Of a DNA stretch of 5,344 bases, positions 1-5,344 are shown piece by piece. The first letter of the stretch is position 1, and every line of letters begins with the position of its first letter. The position numbers and the translations under genes are program-made. The stretch comes from Clostridiales bacterium. GTDB lineage: Bacteria > Bacillota > Clostridia > Oscillospirales > Acutalibacteraceae. The notes beneath the pieces were generated by a model. It was not told the DNA's origin and did not search any database. It saw only the letters and a program-made list of their open reading frames with translations. The stretch covers positions 1-5,344 of the forward strand of contig JAJBVR010000132.1 in the NCBI GenBank assembly GCA_020859725.1, read 5' to 3'.

Positions 1-51
1 GTATTGAGATGTTTATATGATAGCACAGTGGTTATGATTTGTCAATATTAT

Positions 52-56
52 GGAGG
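52..56 (+). promoter_or_regulatory. Ribosome binding site of cas9 (GGAGG)
   Basis: GGAGG lies seven bases before the ATG at 64 and fixes that ATG as the cas9 start. The same frame is open back to a TTG at position 4, but those codons have no Shine-Dalgarno sequence and do not look like a Cas9 N-terminus. The rest of the 63-base leader holds two TATGAT hexamers (16-21 and 33-38) without a convincing -35 partner, so no promoter is called. Confidence 0.85.
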
Positions 57-63
57 AAAGTTT

Positions 64-324
64 ATGGAAAAAGAGAAAAAACCGTATTTCATTGGACTTG
101 ATATTGGTACTGATTCGGTCGGTTGGGCTGTAACTGACAAAGAATATACCGTTGAAAAATTCAGAAAAAATGCGATGTGGGGCGTTCGACTGTTTGATGA
201 AAGTAAAACGGCTCAGGAACGCAGGATGTTTAGAACTGCTCGCAGAAGAACAAAAGAACGCCTTGCTTTATTGGAAACATTGTTTGATTCTGAAATAACA
301 AAAGTAGATGACAGTTTTTTCAAA
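64..324 (+). pseudogene. cas9: cas9 block 1: RuvC-I and bridge helix
   Basis: Restored residues 1-87. FIGLDIGTDSVGWAV is the RuvC-I motif, with catalytic Asp13 encoded at 100-102 (equivalent of D10 in S. pyogenes Cas9). The arginine-rich bridge helix follows (ERRMFRTARRRTKERLALL). The block ends with VDDSFF, after which family members continue with xRLKES. Here the original frame instead runs into TAG at 349-351 while the RLKES sequence continues in the next frame. The missing base may be a T of the T6 run at 315-320 (giving FFQRLKES) or an A of 322-324 (giving FFKRLKES); the sequence cannot separate these. Confidence 0.95.
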
Positions 325-1094
325 GGCTTAAAGAAAGCAATCTTTATTTAGAAGATAAATCCACGAAGCAAAAATATACTGTTTTTAACGGCGATTATAC
401 GGATAAGGATTTTTATAAAGATTTTCCAACAATATATCATTTGAGAAAAGCATTTATTAAGGGCGAAAAAGAATATGATGTTCGATTATTGTTTTTAGCG
501 GTGCATCACATTATTAAAAACAGAGGGCATTTTTTATTTGACGATATGAATATTTCTCAGATAGATGATTTTTCCGAGATTATGAAGTCTCTATTGAAAT
601 ATTTGAGTGAGAATTACGAAATAGACCTTAAATGTGAAAATTCAGATGAATTAGAATGCGTTATAAAAAGCAAGAAAATCAGCAAAACCGCTAAGAAAGA
701 AAAAATAGCAAATCTGTTTGGCGTCAAGAAAAAAGATGACCCGCAGGCATTTGCTTGTTTAAGCCTGCTGAGCGGATGCACAACTAAGCTGAGCGATATT
801 TTCAATGACGAATCTCTTAAAAGCTCGGAAAAAAATTCTATCATTTTTGACAGTAAGTATTCAGATACTGAATCAGAATATCAGTCGTTGCTTGATGAAA
901 GATATGAACTGATTGAAAAAATCAAAGCAGTTTATGATTGGGGAATTTTAGCTGATATTCTTGATGGAAAACCATATTTATCCTTTGCGAAAGTGAATGT
1001 TTATAAGCAACATCAGGCTGATTTGAAGCAATTAAAAGCATATGTTAAGCAATATATTCCTGAAAAATATAACGAGATTTTCAAACAGTCCAAA
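324..1094 (+). pseudogene. cas9: cas9 block 2: start of REC lobe
   Basis: Restored residues 88-344. It opens with RLKESNLYLEDKS, then FPTIYHLRKAF and VHHIIKNRGHFLF, which match the conserved start of the Cas9 recognition lobe (YPTIYHLRKKL and AHMIKFRGHFL in S. pyogenes Cas9). The rest is the variable helical REC region, ending in IFKQSKKK. The frame then meets TGA at 1101-1103, while the continuation LNNYVAYSGFVKTNSRTG is read one base back. The run at 1092-1098 has seven A and needs eight. There is no usable start with a Shine-Dalgarno sequence at the head of this block, so separate translation is unlikely. Confidence 0.93.
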
Positions 1095-2638
1095 AAAAGC
1101 TGAATAATTATGTTGCATACTCAGGTTTTGTTAAAACAAATTCACGAACCGGAGTCTTGAATCAAACTTGCAATCAGCAAGAATTTTGTGAATATTTACG
1201 AAAAGTTTTGGTAGATTGTGAGGATGAATCATATAAAGAAATGTTTTCTGCCATTCAGGCAGGAACATTTATGCCTAAGCAAAAAAATGCAGATAATGGT
1301 GTTATCCCCATGCAGATTAATAAGTGTGAGCTTGTTAAAATACTTGAAAATGCCGGCAAATATATGAGCTTCCTTAATTCTGAAGATAATGACGGCATTC
1401 GTGTTTGTGATAAAATTTTGGCTTTGTTTGAATACAGAATTCCATACTATGTTGGTCCGCTTAATAAGCATAGTGATAAACACTGGCTTGAGAGAAGTGA
1501 TGAAAAAATATATCCCTGGAATTTTGACAAAGTAGTTGATATTGATAAGTCTGCCGAGAATTTTATCAATAATCTGACCAGTAAATGCACATATCTGCCG
1601 GCAGAAGATGTTATTCCGAAAAATTCAATTTTATATACAAAATATATGGTTTTGAATGAACTGAATAATTTAAAAATCAACTCGGAAAAGATAGATGTTT
1701 CGCTGAAACAAATTATATTTAATGATTTGTTTTTAAAATATACGAAAGTTACTGTTAAAAGACTTACTGATTATTTAAAATCAATAGGGCTGAAAGATTT
1801 TCAAATTTCCGGTATTGACGGTGATTTTAAAGCAAATATGAAATCGTATATAGATTTATCTGCTTATGACAACCTTACGATTGATGATAAAGAAGAAATT
1901 ATCAAGATTATTACAATCTTTGGTGATGATAAAAAATTGATGAAAAAGCGAATAAAAACTTTGTACTGGGATAAATTGAGCGAAGATGCTATTAAGCAAA
2001 TTGCTAAGTTGAAATATACCGGTTGGGGAAAGTTATCTGAAAAATTCCTGTCAGGAATTGAAAGTGTTAATAAATCCACGGGTGAACTCGTTACAATTAT
2101 TCAAGCGCTTTGGGATACGAATTATAATCTGATGCAGTTGATTTATGTAGATGATTTTGATTTTGAAACGGCAATTCGGGAAAACAACACTTTTGAAAAA
2201 GGTACTTCCATCAAAGAAGCTGTGGATAATTTGTATGTTTCACCTAAGGTTAAACGCCCGATTTATCAATCTCTGTTAATTGTAAAAGAACTTGAAAAGA
2301 TTCAAAAGAGCGCGCCTGAAAAGATATTTGTTGAAGTTGCACGTTATGAAGGTGATAAAAAACGCACGGTTTCAAGAAAAGACAAGCTGTTGGAGTTGTA
2401 TAAAAATTGCAAAAAAGAAAACCAGGAACTATATGAACAATTGTGTGCAACAGACAATGATAAATTAAAAAGTGATAAGTTGTTTTTATATTATACTCAA
2501 ATGGGGAAATGTATTTATACGGGAGAGCCCATTGAACTGGATGAACTTATGGGAGCAAACAGCAAATGGGATATAGACCACATTTTTCCGCGGTCAAAAA
2601 TTAAAGATGATAGTTTGGATAACAGAGTCCTTTCTAAA
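1094..2638 (+). pseudogene. cas9: cas9 block 3: REC lobe, RuvC-II and most of HNH
   Basis: Restored residues 345-859, the longest uninterrupted block. PYYVGPL (about 461) and YPWNFDKVVD (about 484) are conserved REC-lobe landmarks. KIFVEVAR is RuvC-II, with catalytic Glu758 at 2333-2335. The HNH nuclease follows: YYTQMGKCIYTGEPI, then WDIDHIFPRS with Asp839 and catalytic His840 (2579-2581), then DDSLDNRVL. The frame continues as an unrelated KSLIITLK tail to TGA at 2678-2680. The true continuation, KEFNNNIKDNNYPLS, is in another frame and is restored by one base in or near the A5 run at 2636-2640. The TTG at 1157 has GGAG only two bases before it, too close to be a real ribosome binding site. 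Confidence 0.95.
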
Positions 2639-3234
2639 AAGAGTTTAATAATAACATTAAAGACAATAATTATCCTCTGAGCGATAATGTTCGCAGCAAA
2701 ATGAATAATTTTTGGTTGGCGCTGTTAAAAAAAGAACTCATATCAAAGGAAAAGTATAACAGATTATCAAGAGCAACAGGGCTTACTGATGAAGAATTAG
2801 GCGGTTTCATAGCAAGACAACTGGTTGAAACCAGTCAGTCAACTAAAGCAGTTGCCTCCATTTTAAAAGAAATGTATCCCGATACGGAAATTGTGTATGT
2901 TAAAGCAGGATTAGTAAGCGAATTCAGGCATACTTATAATATGCTGAAATGCCGTGAGGTTAACGATTTTCATCACGCAAAAGACGCATATCTCAACATT
3001 GTTGTAGGCAATGTTTATAATGTGAAAGCCACACATAATAAATCACGTTTTATCAGAGAACTGAAACAGGGGAGTATCAGCCTAAACAGAATGTTTAATT
3101 ATGATGTTGATGGTGCGTGGGATAGTAATACTTCGCTTCAATTAGTAAAAAATACGATGGAAAAGAATAATATCCGTTATACCCGTTATTCGTATAAACA
3201 GGGCGGAGGATTATTTGACCAGCAGCCTGTAAAA
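2638..3234 (+). pseudogene. cas9: cas9 block 4: end of HNH and RuvC-III
   Basis: Restored residues 860-1058. It begins with the asparagine-rich end of the HNH domain (NNNIKDNNYPLSDN), then MNNFWLALLKKELIS and GFIARQLVETSQSTKAVA, which correspond to MKNYWRQLLNAKLIT and GFIKRQLVETRQITKHVA of S. pyogenes Cas9. RuvC-III is HHAKDAYLN, with His972 (2974-2976) and Asp975 (2983-2985) as metal-binding catalytic residues. The block ends in YKQGGGLFDQQPVKK. It then drifts to TAG at 3283-3285, while GKGQVPIKSDSPV continues in another frame. The A6 run at 3231-3236 most simply needs a seventh A. The ATG at 2701 has no Shine-Dalgarno sequence. Confidence 0.94.
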
Positions 3235-3806
3235 AAGGAAAAGGACAGGTTCCGATTAAATCTGATTCGCCTGTTTCGGATATAGCAAAGTATGGCGCTT
3301 ACAATATGCCGACTTCAACCTATTTTACCTTTGTTCAAGGAAATAAGAAAGGCAAATTAATACGAGCCATTTTGCCGATTGATTTATATAAAGAGCGTGC
3401 ATTCGCTGAATCGCCTGAACAGTATATTGAAGATAATTTTGATTTGAATGATGTTAAAATTATCATTCCTTGTATTAAATATAACTCTTGTGTTTCTGTA
3501 GATGGATTCAGAATGCATATCAGCAGTAAAAGCAGCGGAGGTAAATCTATTATATACAAACCGGCCATGCAGCTTGTTTTGGATAATAAATATGAAATCC
3601 TGGTTAAAAGGATAACTTCCTATTTGACTAAAAATTCAAAACGCAAAATCAATATTTTTGATAAGATTGAGGAACAAGATGTTGATTGTCTTTATGATAT
3701 TCTTGCTGAAAAATTAACTTCTACAGTCTTAAAAATTAAATTTGGAAAATTGGGAGCAAAACTTATTGATAAAAGAGAAATATTTTTATCTTTGGAGCTT
3801 GAGCAA
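3234..3806 (+). pseudogene. cas9: cas9 block 5: PAM-interacting domain, main part
   Basis: Restored residues 1059-1249. KYGAYNMPTSTYFTFV corresponds to the KYGGFDSPTVAYSVLV start of the PAM-interacting domain in S. pyogenes Cas9, and is followed by KGKLIRAILPIDLY. The middle is poorly conserved, as is normal for this domain, and ends in SLELEQK. The frame then closes at TGA 3828-3830. The onward sequence FFLSELMKILHANVMPGD lies in another frame. The missing base is in either the A5 run (3805-3809, giving KM) or the T6 run (3812-3817, giving KCFF). Confidence 0.9.
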
Positions 3807-4009
3807 AAATGTTTTTTCTTTCCGAATTGATGAAAATTCTTCATGCCAATGTTATGCCGGGAGATTTGCAGTTGCTTGGTGAAGCAAAAAAGTCAGGTAT
3901 ATTATCTTTGAGATGTGATATTTCTGAAATCAAGAACATTTAATCAATAGCATTGATAAATCAATCTATTACAGGTCTTTATGAGCAAAAGACAGAATTG
4001 TTAAAATAA
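3806..4009 (+). pseudogene. cas9: cas9 block 6: C-terminus with an in-frame TAA
   Basis: Restored residues 1250-1316. FFLSELMKILHANVMPGDL runs to SLRCDISEIKNI, then TAA at 3941-3943 in frame, then SIALINQSITGLYEQKTELLK and the natural TAA at 4007-4009. QSITGLYE is the near-invariant end of II-A Cas9 (LIHQSITGLYE in S. pyogenes), so the coding continues past the TAA in the same frame. A single substitution is the simplest cause. A compensating insertion and deletion (for example reading NFNSIAL) is also possible. The natural stop is 14 bases before the cas1 ATG. Confidence 0.9.
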
Positions 4010-4011
4010 GT

Positions 4012-4018
4012 GGGAGGG
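4012..4018 (+). promoter_or_regulatory. Ribosome binding site of cas1 (GGGAGGG)
   Basis: This strong purine-rich site sits five bases before the cas1 ATG and just after the cas9 stop. cas1 can therefore load ribosomes on its own and does not rely only on coupling to cas9. Confidence 0.85.
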
Positions 4019-4023
4019 CAGTT

Positions 4024-4713
4024 ATGAGCTGGCGGATTGTAGTGATTACAAAACCATCCAAATTGGATTACAGTATGGGCTATATGGTGGTTCGTGATGT
4101 TGAAAGCACTGTAAAAATACATATCAGTGAAATATCAACACTGATTGTAGAAACAACTGCCGGTTCAATAACAACTGCTTTGATGAGCGAATTGGTTGCA
4201 AAAAAAGTTAAAGCGATTTTTTGCGATGATGAACGCAACCCATCATCAGAATTAACGCCTTTTTACGGATGTCACGATTGCAGTCAAAAATTGAAAAATC
4301 AAATTGCTTGGAGTGAAAATTCCAAGCAGGCAGTTTGGACTTCCATTGTTGCGCAAAAAATCAGCAGCCAGGCAAAGGTTCTTGAAAAATATAATTTGCC
4401 GCAGTATAAAATGCTGAAGCAATATTTGGAAGAGCTTGAATTAAATGATGTTACAAACCGAGAGGGACACGCTGCCAAAGTGTATTTTAACGCACTGTTC
4501 GGCAAATCTTTTTCCCGAAATGATGATGTTGCGATAAACGCTGCGTTAAACTATGGGTATAGTTTAATTTTGTCTTCATTTAATCGTGAAGTAGTTTCAA
4601 ACGGATATTTAACACAATTAGGCCTTTTTCATAACAATATGTTTAATCAGTATAATCTCAGCTGCGATTTGATGGAACCATTTAGACCGTTCATTGATTT
4701 TTATGTAAAATAG
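4024..4713 (+). CDS. cas1: CRISPR integrase Cas1 (type II-A), truncated by an in-frame TAG
   Basis: Cas1 is the metal-dependent integrase that, in complex with Cas2, inserts new spacers at the leader end of the array; in II-A this also involves Csn2 and Cas9. The N-terminus SWRIVVITKPSKLDYSMGY is typical of II-A Cas1. The catalytic triad is present: Glu147 in NREGHAAKVYFN (4462-4464), His203 in LGLFHNN (4630-4632) and Glu218 in DLMEPFRPF (4675-4677), with the same spacing as E149, H205 and E220 of S. pyogenes Cas1. The start is set by GGGAGGG. Translation stops at TAG 4711-4713 after 229 residues, while the family is close to 290. The same frame goes on with clear Cas1 tail sequence to 4905. 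As written the protein keeps its active site but loses its last C-terminal helices, so activity is doubtful. Genuine nonsense mutation and base-call error are both possible. Confidence 0.95.
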   Translation: MSWRIVVITKPSKLDYSMGYMVVRDVESTVKIHISEISTLIVETTAGSITTALMSELVAKKVKAIFCDDERNPSSELTPFYGCHDCSQKLKNQIAWSENSKQAVWTSIVAQKISSQAKVLEKYNLPQYKMLKQYLEELELNDVTNREGHAAKVYFNALFGKSFSRNDDVAINAALNYGYSLILSSFNREVVSNGYLTQLGLFHNNMFNQYNLSCDLMEPFRPFIDFYVK

Positions 4714-4905
4714 GATATTGCAAATGTATTTTCAAAAGAGGAAAAATTCAAAATTGTAAATCTATTGAACAAAGAATCACGAATTAACAATAGAAACAAT
4801 ACAATCTTAAATACAATTAAAATTTATTCAAAAAGCATATTCAGCGCCATTGAAAATAACGATGTTTCATTGATAAATTATCCGGTATTTGATTATGAGT
4901 TATAG
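4714..4905 (+). pseudogene. cas1: cas1 3' remnant after the in-frame TAG
   Basis: These 63 codons continue the cas1 frame directly from DIANVFSKEEKFKIVNLLN to VSLINYPVFDYEL and end at TAG 4903-4905. The composition and position match the C-terminal helices of II-A Cas1. With the interrupted codon counted as an amino acid, the whole gene is 293 residues, the normal family length. No other stop or frame change lies in this piece, so the break is one codon wide. The 3' end overlaps the cas2 start by 11 bases, a usual arrangement in these operons and a sign that the original gene ended here. There is no start signal of its own. Confidence 0.88.
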
Positions 4906-5215
4906 ATTTATGAGAGTTATAGTTTTCTTTGATTTACCTGTAAAAACAAAAAAAGATTGCAGAGAATACAGCCGGTTTAGAAAACACTTAATAAAAAGTG
5001 GGTTTGTTATGATGCAGGAGTCTGTATATTCCAAATTAGCGCTGAATCAAAATGTTGCAAACGATATTATTAATAATGTAAAAAAACAAAAACCTGCCGA
5101 TGGATTAGTTCAAATTCTTTGCGTAACTGAAAAGCAATATTCAAAAATGGAATTGGTTATGGGGAATGTATCGAATAATGTAATTTCAACAGATGAAAGG
5201 GTAGTAATTTTATGA
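4895..5215 (+). CDS. cas2: CRISPR-associated protein Cas2 (type II-A)
   Basis: Cas2 is the small ferredoxin-fold partner that forms the dimeric centre of the Cas1-Cas2 integration complex. The 106-residue frame is intact. It begins MSYRFMRVIVFFDLP, closely like MSYRYMRMILMFDMP of S. pyogenes Cas2, with the conserved Asp13 at the end of the first strand. It continues with RKHLIKSGFVMMQESVYSKL and ends in TDERVVIL. The ATG at 4895 is chosen over a TTG at 4889 and an ATG at 4910 because the MSYR start is conserved. No Shine-Dalgarno sequence is visible before it. The start lies inside the end of cas1, so translation is probably coupled to cas1, and the premature TAG in cas1, 181 bases upstream, would be expected to reduce it. 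Its stop overlaps csn2 in ATGA. Confidence 0.95.
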   Translation: MSYRFMRVIVFFDLPVKTKKDCREYSRFRKHLIKSGFVMMQESVYSKLALNQNVANDIINNVKKQKPADGLVQILCVTEKQYSKMELVMGNVSNNVISTDERVVIL

Positions 5216-5344
5216 TGGTTGCTTTTGATTATTTGAATAAACCAATTGATTTTTTTCAGAATAATATTCATATTTTGGTTTTGGAAAATAAACGAATTTT
5301 CACAAAAATACTTTTAGCGTTTGAAAATGATAATATTGAGGATT
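5212..5344 (+). CDS. csn2: CRISPR-associated protein Csn2, 5' part only
   Basis: Csn2 is the ring-forming, DNA-end-binding adaptation protein that defines subtype II-A. Only the first 44 codons are in the window, and the gene runs off the right edge. FDYLNKPIDF followed by IHILVLENKRIFTKILLAF fits the start of Csn2 (FSLLDEPI and TILVLEDVCVFSKIV in S. pyogenes). The first ATG (5212) overlaps the cas2 TGA in ATGA. A second ATG follows at once (5215) and could be the start instead. There is no clear ribosome binding site, so translational coupling to cas2 is likely. The call rests on a short stretch plus position after cas2. Whether the long or short Csn2 form is present cannot be seen. Confidence 0.85.
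   Translation, partial: MMVAFDYLNKPIDFFQNNIHILVLENKRIFTKILLAFENDNIED

Larger units (their letters stand above)
64..4009 (+). pseudogene. cas9: cas9 (type II-A), broken by five frameshifts and one in-frame stop
   Basis: Cas9 is the RNA-guided DNA endonuclease of type II CRISPR systems: HNH cuts the target strand and RuvC the non-target strand. Six collinear blocks in changing frames carry the complete protein. Changes of frame fall near 315-324, 1092-1098, 2636-2640, 3231-3236 and 3805-3817. Each is explained by one missing base, and restoring all five gives exactly 1,317 codons including the TAA at 4007, near the usual length of long II-A Cas9 (about 1,330-1,390). Restored landmarks: RuvC-I Asp13, bridge helix about 53-74, PWNF of the REC lobe about 485, RuvC-II Glu758, HNH Asp839-His840, RuvC-III His972 and Asp975, and C-terminal QSITGLYE. 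An in-frame TAA at 3941-3943 (restored residue 1295) would remove the last 21 residues. Cas9 identity is certain; whether the lesions are biological or sequencing errors is not decided. Without repair only an 87-residue N-terminal piece plus nine out-of-frame residues would be made. Confidence 0.97.

Noticed and set aside
16..38. Two TATGAT hexamers (16-21, 33-38) as -10 boxes of a cas promoter, with TTGAGA at 4-9
   Set aside because: Spacing from TTGAGA is 6 or 23 bases, not 16-18, and such hexamers are common in AT-rich DNA. The true promoter may lie upstream of the window.
4..63. N-terminal extension of cas9 from the TTG at position 4
   Set aside because: The stretch is open but has no Shine-Dalgarno sequence and no Cas9-like sequence. 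The ATG at 64 has GGAGG at the right distance and gives a normal N-terminus.
1092..1099. A7-G run resembling the dnaX programmed -1 frameshift site
   Set aside because: In the incoming frame the codons are AAA AAA AGC. The required slip would move the AGC-decoding tRNA onto AAG, which does not pair. The canonical A AAA AAG register belongs to the outgoing frame. The other four sites show no slippery heptamer, so programmed frameshifting is not supported.
324..3806. A naturally split Cas9 made from several separate proteins
   Set aside because: The breaks fall inside conserved motifs (SFFxRLKES and HNH end). The inner blocks have no properly spaced ribosome binding site, and the out-of-frame tails are unrelated sequence.
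614..4505. Open frames of 66-84 codons on the minus strand (for example 614-844, 1229-1483, 3335-3568, 4299-4505)
   Set aside because: They lie wholly opposite conserved cas9 or cas1 coding sequence, have no ribosome binding sites I could support and no recognisable domains.
3941..4713. Stop-codon reassignment explaining the in-frame TAA and TAG
   Set aside because: The restored genes end properly at TAA (cas9), TAG (cas1) and TGA (cas2), so all three codons act as stops here. One TAA and one TAG inside genes do not support a recoded genome.

Overview
The window holds most of a type II-A CRISPR-Cas operon, all on the + strand, in the order cas9 – cas1 – cas2 – csn2 (the last cut by the right edge). 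The DNA is AT-rich with A-heavy coding strands and purine-rich GGAGG-type ribosome binding sites. The Cas9 has the long II-A layout, and csn2 marks the II-A subtype. Together these suggest a low-GC Bacillota host, probably a Clostridia-like gut or rumen lineage; the genus cannot be named from this sequence.

Layout: 1-63 is a short 5' leader ending in the cas9 ribosome binding site. 64-4009 is cas9, which cannot be read in one frame: six collinear blocks are separated by five frame changes, each equal to one missing base at or beside a homopolymer, and there is also an in-frame TAA 21 codons before the natural end. With one base restored at each of the five sites the gene is 1,316 codons plus stop. 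It then carries RuvC-I, bridge helix, REC lobe, RuvC-II, HNH, RuvC-III and the PAM-interacting C-terminal domain in normal order, with every catalytic residue present. 4024-4905 is cas1, interrupted by an in-frame TAG at 4711-4713. Its active-site triad lies before the stop, and a recognisable 63-codon C-terminal tail lies after it. 4895-5215 is an intact cas2, and 5212-5344 is the start of csn2.

In a working locus Cas9, with tracrRNA and crRNA, cuts invading DNA. Cas1, Cas2 and Csn2, with help from Cas9, capture new spacers. As written, this locus could make neither full-length Cas9 nor full-length Cas1. Either it is a recently decayed system or the contig carries uncorrected single-base errors, and the sequence alone does not decide. 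The two in-frame stops, and three intact A7 runs (829-835, 4200-4206, 4948-4954), do not fit a purely length-driven homopolymer error. The single-base-loss-only pattern and the otherwise pristine motifs do not fit long-term decay. No tracrRNA, CRISPR array, mobile element, tRNA or rRNA is visible. I see no unknown system here; the unusual point is the lesion pattern in an otherwise textbook operon.
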